64,000 nucleotides of DNA. It comes from Rubrobacter tropicus. GTDB lineage: Bacteria; Actinomycetota; Rubrobacteria; Rubrobacterales; Rubrobacteraceae. This document shows, one piece after another, positions 36,622 through 45,616 of the stretch (position 1 is its first letter; each line of letters opens with the position of its first letter). The notes below the pieces were generated by a model that was not told where the DNA came from, did not search any database, and was given only the letters and a program-made list of their open reading frames with translations. Location of the stretch: contig NZ_CP045119.1 in assembly GCF_011492945.1 (NCBI RefSeq), positions 558,001 through 622,000 of the forward strand. Direction: 5' to 3'. The position numbers were made by a program, and so were the translations under genes.

Positions 36622-37464
36622 ATGAGAGGTCCCGTCAAACCCGGTTGGCTGGTCGAGATGATCGCCGTCTGGGGCTACGTGCAACGCAACTACTTTCTTA
36701 CCAAACGGTACTTCATGTGGGAGGTAGTCTGGCTGACGTTCACCACCGTAAACGCAATGTCCATAACCTTTATCGGGGCCGGGGCGGCCCAGCGGCCCGG
36801 CGCCGAGGCCATCGACATCCGGGAGTACATGACGTTTCTGCTCATAGGTGCCTTGATCTGGAGCTACCTGTCCATGATCTTCGACATCCTCTCGGAGACG
36901 GTGCAGTGGGAGCGGTGGGAGGGGACTATCGAGTACACGTTCATGAGCCCGACGAGCCGGGTGACGCACCTGCTCGGCATGGGCGTCTACGCGATCGTCT
37001 ACGGCATCATCCGAACGGCACTCGTCCTCGGCGTCGCCATGCTCGCCTTCGACCTCGACCTCGGCAACGCCAACTACGCGGCGGCCGTCGTGGTCCTCGC
37101 CGTGTGCAGCATCTCGCTCGTCGGGTTCGGGGTCGTCGCCGCCGTCATGCCGCTTCTCTCCCCGGAGAAGGGCCAGCAGGTTACCTACATAGTCTCGGCG
37201 CTTCTGCTCCTGGTCTCGGGCGTCTACTACCCCGTGAGCGTCCTCCCCGACTGGATGCAGCCGCTCGCCACCATCTCGCCGGTAACCTACGGCCTCGAAG
37301 GTGCCCGCGACGCGCTCCAGGAAGGCGCCGGCGTCACCCAGCTCTGGGGCAGTATCTGGCCGCTGCTCGTTATGGGGGTCGTCTTCGTGCCGCTCGGGAT
37401 CTGGATCTTCCACCTCGGCGAGAACTACGCGAAACGGACCGGAAAGCTGAAGAGAAGCGGGTAG
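36622..37464 (+). CDS. ABC-2 type exporter permease
   Basis: A 280-residue membrane protein with six helices and the ABC-2 family stretch G-V-Y-Y-P-V-S-V-L-P-D-W near 208-219. It forms an exporter with the preceding ATPase; the layout resembles polysaccharide or drug ABC-2 systems. Confidence 0.88.
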   Translation: MRGPVKPGWLVEMIAVWGYVQRNYFLTKRYFMWEVVWLTFTTVNAMSITFIGAGAAQRPGAEAIDIREYMTFLLIGALIWSYLSMIFDILSETVQWERWEGTIEYTFMSPTSRVTHLLGMGVYAIVYGIIRTALVLGVAMLAFDLDLGNANYAAAVVVLAVCSISLVGFGVVAAVMPLLSPEKGQQVTYIVSALLLLVSGVYYPVSVLPDWMQPLATISPVTYGLEGARDALQEGAGVTQLWGSIWPLLVMGVVFVPLGIWIFHLGENYAKRTGKLKRSG

Positions 37465-37529
37465 TGAGGTTCCGGATCTCGTACGGCCGGTCAGCAGGAT
37501 AAAGCCTCCGCAAACCGGGGAGGTCCTCG

Positions 37530-37655
37530 CCCGGAGCGGTTTGCAAAGCTGAAAGCTGTCAGCCGTCAGCTATCAGCTTTCAGCCAAGAGCAATAAAGCT
37601 GACGGCTGATAGAGCGGTTTTCGGAAGCGATTAGCTTCCGAAAACCGCTCTAGCT
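37530..37655 (+). repeat. Composite element between convergent genes
   Basis: AGCGGTTTGCAAAG (inverted copy of the 22-base element), GCTGAAAGCTGTCAGC, GTCAGCTATCAGC, an inverted GCTGACGGCTGATAG set, then a perfect hairpin with 18-base arms (AGAGCGGTTTTCGGAAGC at 37612-37629) around GATTA. The arm sequence is close to the hairpin at 21717. Confidence 0.8.
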
Positions 37656-38600
37656 TTCGGCCAGATGTTTTTCCAGGTCGTCCACGACGCCGTTGGCGGC
37701 GGTGGGGCCTATGCCGAGCATCCAGAGGTCGTCTGAGGCCTCGTAGACACGGTCTTGCCTGACGGCTTCGAGCTTCTGCCAGAGGGGGTCGGAGGTGATC
37801 TTCTGCCGCGTCGTCTCGTCTTGCGGGCCGTAGGCGGTCACGAAGATCGCATCCCCGTCCATCTCCGGTATGGTCTCCTCGCTCGCGTTGAGGATGGCGA
37901 AGTCGTCGACGTCCTGCGAGGGGGGGCGGGGCAACCCGGCGTCCTCGAGCACCGTCCCGACGAAAGACTCCTTCTGGTAGACGCGGGTCTCGCCGGGCAG
38001 GAAACGGACGACGGAGACCTCTGTCTCGCCCAACCGGCCGCCCATGGCCCTCTTGAACTCCTCCAGGCGGTCTTCGTAGCCGTCCATGACCTCTTTGGCC
38101 TCGTCTGCCCTGTTCATGGCCTCGGCGTGCTTCTCGAAGTTCTCTTTCCAGGTGACGCCCGTGGTCTCGGTGAAGACGGTCGGGGCGACCTGGCTCAGTT
38201 GGTCGTAGATCTGCTCGTGACGGAGTTTGCTGGAGAGGATGAGGTCCGGGTTCAGCGTGGCGATCTTCTCCAGGTTCGGCTCCTCGATGGTGCCGACGTT
38301 CTCTATGCCACCCGCGCCTTCGAGGTACGAGGGGAGACCGAGCCCCTCGACGGCCTCCACCGCTCCGACCGGCTTCACCCCCAGAGACATCGCGCTGTCC
38401 AACTCCCCCGTGTCCAGCACCACGACCCGCTTGGCGGTTCCTTGTATCTTCGTCTCGCCCATCGCATGCTCGATGGTTCTCGTCTGGGCCGAGGCACCGC
38501 CGCCATCCCCGCCTTGGCCACCGGCCCCGCCGCAAGCCGCCAGCGCGAGAGCCGCGGCCAGAAAAACTACTGCGGACAGACGGTCTTTGATCCAGATCAA
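37650..38600 (-). CDS. Iron-siderophore ABC substrate-binding lipoprotein
   Basis: A 316-residue FecB/FepB-type binding protein with a lipobox A-L-A-A-C (Cys23) and the family segments R-V-V-V-L-D (near 58) and N-L-E-K-I-A-T-L-N-P-D (near 110). TTG 38600 is chosen: GGAGGG lies nine bases upstream, and a -10 box (CAAGAT, 38625-38630) with -35 TTGTCA in the Fur box puts the start of transcription near 38618, so the in-frame ATG at 38639 would be outside the message. Divergent from the permease operon, probably co-regulated by iron. Confidence 0.88.
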   Translation of the reverse strand: MIWIKDRLSAVVFLAAALALAACGGAGGQGGDGGGASAQTRTIEHAMGETKIQGTAKRVVVLDTGELDSAMSLGVKPVGAVEAVEGLGLPSYLEGAGGIENVGTIEEPNLEKIATLNPDLILSSKLRHEQIYDQLSQVAPTVFTETTGVTWKENFEKHAEAMNRADEAKEVMDGYEDRLEEFKRAMGGRLGETEVSVVRFLPGETRVYQKESFVGTVLEDAGLPRPPSQDVDDFAILNASEETIPEMDGDAIFVTAYGPQDETTRQKITSDPLWQKLEAVRQDRVYEASDDLWMLGIGPTAANGVVDDLEKHLAES

Positions 38601-38647
38601 TTGATTAGTCCCTCCAGACCCTGTATCTTGGCGTCCCATGTTGCTAT

Positions 38648-38662
38648 TGACAATCATTATCA
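38648..38662. promoter_or_regulatory. Fur box between divergent iron-uptake transcription units
   Basis: TGACAATCATTATCA is a 7-1-7 Fur heptamer pair with one mismatch in symmetry. It overlaps the -35 box of the binding-protein gene on the minus strand and a TTGACA on the plus strand, so one site could control both directions under iron-rich conditions. Confidence 0.75.
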
Positions 38663-38741
38663 ATATCGTGGGCAAAGATAGAGGAGTTTCCCGGTCGCGT
38701 CAACACGGGTGTGATCCGGATCAGGTCCGGGGCGGATAGGG

Positions 38742-39743
38742 GTGCGGGTCTTGCGTTCACGGGCGGCGCTCTCGTTCGGGTTGGTGGTGTGTTCGGGGGT
38801 ACTACTGTTGTGTCTGTTGGCGAGCGTGCGGTTCGGGGCGGCCCGGATAGGGACGTGGGAGGTGATCGGGGCCTTCGTCGACTACGGGGGCTCTGAGGAC
38901 GACCTGATCATCCGCACCCTGCGCGTGCCGCGGGCCCTGATCGCCGCCCTCGTGGGCGCGGCCCTGGCCGTGGCCGGGGCCATCATCCAGGGTCTCACCC
39001 GCAACCCGCTCTCGGACCCGGGGATACTCGGCATCGAGGCCGGCGCCGCGCTCGCGGTGGTGGGGTCCGTGTTCTTGCTCGGGGCCTCTTCGCTGACTAC
39101 CTACGCCCTCTTCGCGTTCGTGGGGGCGGCCGTCGCCGCGGTCGTCGTCTACGGGCTCGGGACGCTCGGGGGCGGGATGAACCCCATGAAGCTCGTCGTG
39201 GCCGGGGCCGCGCTGGCGGCCCTGCTCTCGTCGCTCACGACGGCGGTGCTCATCTTCAACCAGAGGACGCTGGAGGAGATCCGGTTCTGGCTCGCCGGTT
39301 CGGTGGCGGGGAGGGACCTGGGCCTGCTCTTGCAGGTGCTGCCCTACGTCTTCGCCGGGTTGCTGCTCGCGTTCGTGCTGGGCCGCCAGATCACGGCCCT
39401 CACGCTCGGCGAGGACGTCGCCACGGGGCTGGGCCAGCGCACCGCGTGGGTAAAGTCTCTCTCCGTGGCGGCGGTCGTTCTCCTCGCGGGGAGCGCGGTC
39501 GCCATCGCGGGGCCGGTAGGCTTCGTCGGGCTCGTCGTCCCGCACGTGGCGCGCTTCTTCGTCGGGGTGGATTACCGCTGGATCCTGCCCTACTCGGCCC
39601 TTCTCGGGGCGATACTTCTTGTCTCGGCCGACATAGCCGCGAGGGTCGCGCTCAGGCCGCAGGAGCTGCCGCTCGGGGTCATGACCGCCCTCGTGGGGGC
39701 GCCCGTGTTTATCTACCTGGCGCGCAAGAGGAGCAAGGGGTGA
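38742..39743 (+). CDS. FecCD-type siderophore permease
   Basis: A 333-residue membrane protein of about ten helices, BtuC/FecD family, with the R-x-P-R segment near 62 and G[15 protein letters not shown] near 86-101. It forms half of the transport channel with the next gene, whose GTG overlaps its TGA. Confidence 0.92.
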   Translation: MRVLRSRAALSFGLVVCSGVLLLCLLASVRFGAARIGTWEVIGAFVDYGGSEDDLIIRTLRVPRALIAALVGAALAVAGAIIQGLTRNPLSDPGILGIEAGAALAVVGSVFLLGASSLTTYALFAFVGAAVAAVVVYGLGTLGGGMNPMKLVVAGAALAALLSSLTTAVLIFNQRTLEEIRFWLAGSVAGRDLGLLLQVLPYVFAGLLLAFVLGRQITALTLGEDVATGLGQRTAWVKSLSVAAVVLLAGSAVAIAGPVGFVGLVVPHVARFFVGVDYRWILPYSALLGAILLVSADIAARVALRPQELPLGVMTALVGAPVFIYLARKRSKG

Positions 39744-40783
39744 AGGGGAGGGTAGTCTTCAGGCCGTGGGGCGGGCGGGCCTCCGCGCTGCTGGACCCGC
39801 GCGCAATCATTGTCTTCGTGTTGCTCGGGCTCGTCGCGTTCGCGGGCGTCGTTGCCAACGTGGGGGTCGGCGAGTACCCGATAGCGCCGCCCGACGTGAT
39901 CCGGGCTCTCCTCGGCCTCGGGTCCGACGACGGCAACTACGGCTTTATCGTCAACGCGCTCAGGCTGCCGCGGGCGCTGGTCGCCGTCCTCGTCGGGGCC
40001 GCGCTCGCGGTTTCGGGCGCGGTCCTGCAGGGGATCACGAAGAACGACCTTGCGGCTCCTGACATCGTGGGGGTCAACGCCGGGGCCGGGCTCGCGGCCG
40101 TGACGTTGATAGTCGCCTTCCCCTCGGTCTCCGCGGCGTACCTGCCGCCGGCGGCCTTCGGGGGGGCGCTCGTCGTGGCCGGACTGCTGTACCTGCTCGC
40201 GTGGCGGGGGAGCAGCTCGCCGACGCGGCTAATCCTCGTCGGGGTGGGCCTCGGCGCGGTCGCGACGGCGCTGACGACGTTCATGATCACGTTCGGAGAG
40301 ATCTACCAGGTCAGCCAGGCCCTCGTCTGGCTGACCGGCAGCGTCTACGGCCGCTCCTGGGAGCAGGTCCTCACGCTCCTGCCGTGGCTCGTGATCTTCA
40401 TGCCCCTCACCCTGCTGCGCTTCCGGCACCTGAACGCGCTCGGCCTGGGGGACGAGGTGGCGAGGGGGCTCGGCGTCCGCGTGGAACTGGAGCGGGGCCT
40501 GCTCGTGCTCTGCAGCGTCGCGCTCGCCGCCGCGGCCGTAGCGACCGCCGGAACCATCGCCTTCGTTGGCCTCATGGCCCCGCACATCGCGAGGAGGCTC
40601 GTCGGGCCCGCCCACGGCGGCCTGCTGCCGGTCTCTGCGATGACCGGCGGGGCGATGGTCGTGCTCTCCGACCTCGTGGGAAGGACGCTCTTCGCCCCCG
40701 TCGAGATACCGTGCGGCATCGTCACCGCCGTCGTGGGTGCCCCGTTCTTCCTGTACCTGCTCTACAAGACGCGCAAGGCATGA
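39740..40783 (+). CDS. FecCD-type siderophore permease, second subunit
   Basis: A 347-residue paralogue with L-R-L-P-R near 72-76, [16 protein letters not shown] near 93-108 and the F-V-G-L-M-A-P-H motif that contacts the ATPase. GTG 39740 overlaps the upstream stop (GTGA). Confidence 0.92.
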   Translation: MKGRVVFRPWGGRASALLDPRAIIVFVLLGLVAFAGVVANVGVGEYPIAPPDVIRALLGLGSDDGNYGFIVNALRLPRALVAVLVGAALAVSGAVLQGITKNDLAAPDIVGVNAGAGLAAVTLIVAFPSVSAAYLPPAAFGGALVVAGLLYLLAWRGSSSPTRLILVGVGLGAVATALTTFMITFGEIYQVSQALVWLTGSVYGRSWEQVLTLLPWLVIFMPLTLLRFRHLNALGLGDEVARGLGVRVELERGLLVLCSVALAAAAVATAGTIAFVGLMAPHIARRLVGPAHGGLLPVSAMTGGAMVVLSDLVGRTLFAPVEIPCGIVTAVVGAPFFLYLLYKTRKA

Positions 40784-40796
40784 GAAAGGGGCAAGC

Positions 40797-41873
40797 GTGA
40801 AGGCGGAAGGCTCATCGCACGGGGTGGGAGCGTTCGGGCGCGGCAGGCGCCTGAGCCGCCGGGGTTTCTTGAAGCTCGGCGGCTCAGGCCTCGCGGGCGC
40901 GGCGCTGCTCGGTAGCGGAACGCTGGCAGGATGCGGCGGGGGGACGCCGCAGGGGGAGGGAGGCTCCGCCGGGACCCGGCGGGTGGAGCACGCCCTGGGC
41001 GAGACCCGGATACCGTCAGATCCCCGGCGGGTGGTGGCCCTCGATTCCTTTATCGCGCTCCCGGCGTTGCTCGACGCGGGCGTGCCCGTGGTCGGCGCCC
41101 TGTCGGTGAGCGCCATCTCCGGCGGGGGGGCGTTGCCGTCCTACCTCACGCAAGAAGAGGCCGACGGGATCGAGATCGTGGGCGGCGCGGAGAGCGGCCC
41201 AAACCTGGAGGCGATAGCGGCGCTGGAGCCCGACGTCGTAGTCGCGTGGTCCGTGCTCCTCGACGACCGGCTCTACGAGGATCTGAACCGCATCGCGCCG
41301 ACCGTCGCGACCGAGGGGGTCGCCTACCTCGGCGGGGACTGGAGGGATGAGGCGCGCAGGATCTCCTCCTGGTTCGGCGCCGAGGAGGGTGCCGAGGCGC
41401 GGATCTCCGCCTACGAAGAGCGTGTGGGAGAACTCGGACGGCGCGTAGAGGAGCGCCTGGGCACCCCGTCCGTCAGCGCCCTGCGGATCACCGAAGACCA
41501 GCTGCTCCTCTACTACAGCTGCTTCTGGCCCGGCTCGGTGCTCGCCGAGGCAGGCCTGCGGCGCCCGCAGAACCAGCAGCGCGACGATGGGTGCCCGTCC
41601 TTCCAGGAGCAACACGCCGACGTCCTGAGCCTGGAGAGGCTGCCGGAGGCGGACGCCGACGCCCTCTTCTACTACGTGGGGGGAGGCCGGGACGGCGCAG
41701 AGGCGCTGAAAGACCGGATGACGGAGAACCCCCTGTGGCGGTCCCTGGACGCGGTCCACAACGGCCGCGCCTTCGCGGTGGGCGGTGACGCCTGGCTCTT
41801 CGCCAACGCGCGGGCCGCGGAACTCGTCCTCGACGATCTCGAAAAGCACCTGCTAGGAGGAGATACGGTATGA
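40797..41873 (+). CDS. Siderophore ABC substrate-binding lipoprotein (Tat-exported)
   Basis: A 358-residue binding protein with Tat motif S-R-R-G-F-L-K (20-26) and lipobox L-A-G-C (Cys46). The FecB-like core has R-V-V-A-L-D near 80 and N-L-E-A-I-A-A-L-E-P-D near 138. Second binding protein of the cluster; its stop overlaps the next start. Confidence 0.88.
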   Translation: MKAEGSSHGVGAFGRGRRLSRRGFLKLGGSGLAGAALLGSGTLAGCGGGTPQGEGGSAGTRRVEHALGETRIPSDPRRVVALDSFIALPALLDAGVPVVGALSVSAISGGGALPSYLTQEEADGIEIVGGAESGPNLEAIAALEPDVVVAWSVLLDDRLYEDLNRIAPTVATEGVAYLGGDWRDEARRISSWFGAEEGAEARISAYEERVGELGRRVEERLGTPSVSALRITEDQLLLYYSCFWPGSVLAEAGLRRPQNQQRDDGCPSFQEQHADVLSLERLPEADADALFYYVGGGRDGAEALKDRMTENPLWRSLDAVHNGRAFAVGGDAWLFANARAAELVLDDLEKHLLGGDTV

Positions 41874-42919
41874 AGAAATCAGCGACGACGCCCAGGATAC
41901 TCACACGACGCGGACCGACCCGCGGGCAGTTCCTCGCCGGTGTCGGGGGTTTGCTGCTGCTCGGCGGCTGCGGCGGGACCGGCGGTGGTGGCGGCGAAGA
42001 GGGTTCGGGCGGGACGAGGACGGTAAGGCACAAGTACGGCGAGACGGAGGTCTCAGGGGTCCCCGAGCGGGTCGTCACGGTAGGATTCACCGACCAGGAC
42101 CCGGTGTTGGCGCTCGGGGTCACGCCCGTCGCGGTGCGCGAGTGGTTCGGGGAGAAGCCTTACGCGGCGTGGCCCTGGGCGCAGGACGAGCTGGGGGGCG
42201 CCGAGCCGGAGGTCCTGCCCTCCACCGAGCTAAATATCGAGCAGATCGCGGGCCTAGATCCCGACCTGATCGTCGGCGTCTCCTCCGGCATGACCCGGCA
42301 GGAGTACGACACGCTCTCGGAGATAGCCCCGACCCTCGCCCAGTCCGGCGAGTTCGTGGACTTCGGTGTCCCCTGGCAGGAGCAGACGCAGGCGATAGGC
42401 CGCGCTTTGGGCCGCCAGGACCGGGCCGGGGAGATGGTCTCCGAGCTGGAAGCGCGCTTCGCCCGGGCCCGCGAGGAGCACCCGGAGTTCGAGGGCGCGA
42501 GCGGGGTGGTGGTCGGGCTTACGGCCGAGGACGACTCCTACACCCCGTCCCCCTACGGGCCCCAGGACGTCAGGGGGCGGTTCATGTCCTCCCTCGGGTT
42601 CCGGATACCCGAGGAGATCGCCGACCTCGCCGGCGATTCCTTTTTCGCGGACCTCAGCCGAGAGCGCCTGGGGCTGATCGACACCGACGTGCTGGTCTGG
42701 GTCACGGTGCTGGCTGAAGACTTCGAGGCGGTCCGGACCGATCCGCTGTACCGCAGGCTCGACGCCGCGAGGGAGGGCCGCGACCTCTTCCTGGAAGAGA
42801 CCCTCTCCGGCGCCCTCTCTTTCGGCACCGTCCTGAGCCTGCCTTTCCTGCTCGACGGGCTGGTGCCGATGCTCGCAGCGGCCGTAGACGGCAACCCCAA
42901 CACCGAGGCGGCGTCATGA
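41870..42919 (+). CDS. Siderophore ABC substrate-binding lipoprotein
   Basis: A 349-residue FepB-like binding protein with an Arg-rich Tat-like leader (T-R-R near 12-14) and lipobox L-G-G-C (Cys34). I-E-Q-I-A-G-L-D-P-D near 123 is the family segment. Third binding protein for a single permease pair. Overlaps both neighbours by four bases. Confidence 0.88.
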   Translation: MKKSATTPRILTRRGPTRGQFLAGVGGLLLLGGCGGTGGGGGEEGSGGTRTVRHKYGETEVSGVPERVVTVGFTDQDPVLALGVTPVAVREWFGEKPYAAWPWAQDELGGAEPEVLPSTELNIEQIAGLDPDLIVGVSSGMTRQEYDTLSEIAPTLAQSGEFVDFGVPWQEQTQAIGRALGRQDRAGEMVSELEARFARAREEHPEFEGASGVVVGLTAEDDSYTPSPYGPQDVRGRFMSSLGFRIPEEIADLAGDSFFADLSRERLGLIDTDVLVWVTVLAEDFEAVRTDPLYRRLDAAREGRDLFLEETLSGALSFGTVLSLPFLLDGLVPMLAAAVDGNPNTEAAS

Positions 42920-43770
42920 CTCGCCACCCTCGGACGCGGGGGGTTCGCGATTGGCGAATGACCGGCCCACCGCTCGCGGCGACGCTGGAGCGCGCCTCCG
43001 GGGCAGGGTCCTGGGGCGACATCCGGCTCTTCGGCCATGCGGGATCCCCCGCCGGCCCGGGATGGTCCACGGCCGCGGAACTCTGCTCCGACGCGTCGCT
43101 CCTCGACGGGTTGTTGCGGCGCTTCGGGCGGGAGTGCGGGACGGAGATCCCGCAGGTAACGGGTAGCCTCTTCTTGAAGGGCTACCTCTGGCGCGTCCTA
43201 GCCCCGGTCGTCGCCGCCCTCGTCCTCGAACGCCGGGTGCCCGACCTCGGGCCGGAGGGCGTGGCGCTGCGCTTCGACGGGCTCGGCTTCCCGGCGGACC
43301 TGGCCGTGGGCGGCGCTTTCGCCGCCCTGCCGGACGATCCAGAAGCCGGGCATCCGAACGCTCTGGTTCTGGCTTCGGAAGAAGACCTGTCGCGCTACCT
43401 GGCGGAGAGGTTCGCCGGGTCCCATCTGCCCGGATTGCTCGCCGCGCTGCGCCCGCGAACGCGCCGGGGGCTCTTCGCCCTCCGTCAGATGGCCGTGGAC
43501 GCGGTCGCCGACGCGTTCCTGATCGTGGGCCAGGCCCTGGATCGCGAGGAGGAGGCCGTCGATCTTGCGGAAGGGGTGCTCGCCGACCCAGCCCCGCTCA
43601 CGGGACCGACCAACTATTACGCGGTGGAGCACGACGGGCGCCGCGAGACGAGCCGGGTGCGCAACGCCTGCTGTCTCTACTACAGGCTCGGAAGGGACGC
43701 CTGTCTCACCTGCCCCCGCACCACCCGGGTGGAGAAAACAGACGAAGCGCCGGAGGTCAGGAGCCGTTGA
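42916..43770 (+). CDS. FhuF-like ferric-siderophore reductase
   Basis: A 284-residue cytoplasmic protein ending in C-C-x9-C-x2-C (near 252-266), the [2Fe-2S] site of FhuF-type reductases that free iron from siderophores (E. coli FhuF has x10). The rest is variable as in that family. ATG 42916 overlaps the binding-protein stop. Its place inside the uptake operon supports the role. Confidence 0.82.
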   Translation: MTRHPRTRGVRDWRMTGPPLAATLERASGAGSWGDIRLFGHAGSPAGPGWSTAAELCSDASLLDGLLRRFGRECGTEIPQVTGSLFLKGYLWRVLAPVVAALVLERRVPDLGPEGVALRFDGLGFPADLAVGGAFAALPDDPEAGHPNALVLASEEDLSRYLAERFAGSHLPGLLAALRPRTRRGLFALRQMAVDAVADAFLIVGQALDREEEAVDLAEGVLADPAPLTGPTNYYAVEHDGRRETSRVRNACCLYYRLGRDACLTCPRTTRVEKTDEAPEVRSR

Positions 43771-44600
43771 GCAAGCTGCGAACCGAGAAGGTCAGGCTCG
43801 GCTACGACGAGGCCGTCGTCATCGACGGCCTAACCGTCGAGGTGCCCGAAGGCAAGATAACCTCCGTCGTCGGCCCCAACGGCTGCGGCAAGTCCACGCT
43901 GCTCCGCTCCCTGGCCCGCCTGATGAAGCCCCGCGGCGGCGCGATCTACCTCGACGGCGACGCCATCTCGAGCCTCCCGACCCGCGAGATCGCCCGCCGC
44001 CTCGGCATCCTCCCCCAGAGTCCGGCCGCCCCCGAGGGCCTCACCGTCCGCGAGCTCGCGGCCCAGGGACGCTACCCGCATCAGGGCTGGCTGCGTCAGT
44101 GGTCCAGGGGGGACGAGCGGGCCGTCGAGAAGGCGCTCCGGACCACGGGCGTCGCCGAGATCGCGGACAGGCCGCTCGACACCCTATCGGGCGGCCAAAG
44201 GCAGCGGGCCTGGATCTCGATGGCCCTTGCCCAGGAGACCGAGACCCTGCTGCTCGACGAGCCCACGACGTTCCTCGACATGGCCCACCAACTCGAAGTC
44301 CTGCAACTCCTCGACCGTCTCAACCGCGAGGAGGGGCGGACCATCCTTATGGTCCTGCACGACCTCAACAACGCCGCCCGCTACTCGCACCGGGTCATCG
44401 CCCTCTCCAAAGGCCGGGTCTTCGACGCCGGCCCGCCCGACGAGGTCGTGACCCCGGACCTCTTGAGGCAGGTCTTCGGCGTGGAGGCGGACGTGGTCCC
44501 CGACCCGCGCACGGGCGTTCCGCTGTGCATCCCCCACGGCCTCCACCATGGGCCGTCAAAGACCCGGTTCGGCGCGTTGGATCCCGCAGAGAAGGGTTAG
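43767..44600 (+). CDS. Siderophore ABC transporter ATP-binding protein (FecE/FhuC type)
   Basis: A 277-residue ATPase: Walker [10 protein letters not shown], signature L-S-G-G-Q-R-Q-R, Walker B L-L-L-D-E-P, and R-Y-P-H-Q near 102 as in FhuC. TTG 43767 overlaps the reductase stop (TTGA). Last gene of the uptake operon. Confidence 0.93.
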   Translation: MSKLRTEKVRLGYDEAVVIDGLTVEVPEGKITSVVGPNGCGKSTLLRSLARLMKPRGGAIYLDGDAISSLPTREIARRLGILPQSPAAPEGLTVRELAAQGRYPHQGWLRQWSRGDERAVEKALRTTGVAEIADRPLDTLSGGQRQRAWISMALAQETETLLLDEPTTFLDMAHQLEVLQLLDRLNREEGRTILMVLHDLNNAARYSHRVIALSKGRVFDAGPPDEVVTPDLLRQVFGVEADVVPDPRTGVPLCIPHGLHHGPSKTRFGALDPAEKG

Positions 44601-44651
44601 CAGGTACGATGTTCCGGGACCGCGACCGTTCCCCCTCCCCGCCCGACGAGC

Positions 44652-44680
44652 TTGCGAACACGACCCCGCCACCTTATGAT
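44652..44680 (+). promoter_or_regulatory. Ferritin promoter
   Basis: TTGCGA at 44652-44657 and TATGAT at 44675-44680 with a 17-base spacer. No Fur box is visible here. Confidence 0.65.
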
Positions 44681-44720
44681 AGCGGTAGTGTGTTTTGTGA
44701 CAATACGCGAAAGGAGCGGC

Positions 44721-45230
44721 ATGAGCGAGGTCGCGCAAACGCGGATGAAGGGTGCGATGAGGGAGGCGATGGAGGAGCAGATCGGGCACGAGTTCTCCGC
44801 CGCCTACCTGTATCTCTCGATGGCCGGCTTCCTCGAGACGGCGAACCTCCCCGGCTTTGCCCGCTGGATGAGGGCGCAGGCCGCGGAAGAACAGGTCCAC
44901 GCCCTCAAGTTCTTCGACTTCTTGCTCGACCGCGGCGAGTCCGTCCGCCTCCGTCCCATAGGAGAGCCGCCCCACGACTTCCACTCGCCGCTAGACACCT
45001 TCGAGCAGGCCCTGGAGCACGAGAAGCGCGTCACCTCCCTCATCCATGACCTCTACGAACTAGCTATCTCCGAAGGTGACTTCCCCGCCCAGGTGCTCCT
45101 CAACTGGTTCGTCTCAGAGCAGGTCGAAGAAGAAAAGTCCGCATCAGAGATAGTCGAACGCCTCCGCATGGCCGGCGAAGACACCGCCGCCCTCTTGATG
45201 CTGGATAAAGAGCTGGGAGAAAGGGAGTAG
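44721..45230 (+). CDS. Ferritin, iron-storage protein
   Basis: A 169-residue four-helix ferritin of the bacterial FtnA group. Ferroxidase residues are recognisable: Glu24 in I-G-H-E-F with Tyr31 following, and E57-x-x-H60 in A-E-E-Q-V-H. It stores iron taken up by the adjacent operon. ATG 44721 follows AAGGAG; the upstream frame crosses the promoter. Confidence 0.93.
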   Translation: MSEVAQTRMKGAMREAMEEQIGHEFSAAYLYLSMAGFLETANLPGFARWMRAQAAEEQVHALKFFDFLLDRGESVRLRPIGEPPHDFHSPLDTFEQALEHEKRVTSLIHDLYELAISEGDFPAQVLLNWFVSEQVEEEKSASEIVERLRMAGEDTAALLMLDKELGERE

Positions 45231-45425
45231 GGTAGCTGTCAGCTTTCAGCGGTCAGCTTTCAGCTTTTTGCCGCGCAGGGCCACACCGGGCCGCGCCACC
45301 CGAAACGCTTCGGATGGCGAGCAGCGCGACGTGTCGAGACGGCTAGCTGATAGCTGAAAGCGAGCCGGATGCGGCGAAGCGGGCTGACAAGCTGCCTCGC
45401 GGTCCGACCGGACCGCGAGGCGTCA
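45231..45425 (+). repeat. Composite intergenic element between convergent genes
   Basis: GCTGTCAGCTTTCAGC and GGTCAGCTTTCAGC with TTTTTG, a GC-rich core, an inverted GCTGATAGCTGAAAGC set, a GCGGCGAAGCGGGCTGA unit and a 12-bp hairpin GCCTCGCGGTCC / GGACCGCGAGGC next to the ybdD stop. Confidence 0.75.
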
Positions 45426-45605
45426 TCAGGGGCAGCGGCTGCCCGGGTTGTTGTACTTCTCGTTCTGGCGCCAGCGGTAGAACTCGCCGCGGTTCATCGG
45501 GCGGCGGCCGGGGTGGGTCGAGGAGTGGACGACGAGGTACTTGTCGTAAGCGTTCTCGCCCGAGATCTCCTTCAGGTACTCCCAGATGGCGCGCAGGGGT
45601 CTCAT
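45426..45605 (-). CDS. YbdD/YjiX family small protein, partner of CstA
   Basis: A 59-residue basic protein with the family pattern: W-E-Y-L near 8-11, A-Y-D-K-Y near 19-23, and M-N-R-G-E-F-Y-R near 37-44. Relatives are needed for pyruvate uptake by CstA/BtsT-type carriers. ATG 45605 lies 11 bases after the cstA stop with GGGAG upstream, so the two are co-transcribed. Confidence 0.9.
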   Translation of the reverse strand: MRPLRAIWEYLKEISGENAYDKYLVVHSSTHPGRRPMNRGEFYRWRQNEKYNNPGSRCP

Positions 45606-45616
45606 CGCTCCCTATT

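Noticed and set aside
38600-38675. ATG 38639 or the first codon at 38675 as start of the siderophore-binding protein
   Set aside because: The predicted -10 box and ribosome site lie downstream of them, and the added residues spoil the lipoprotein signal.
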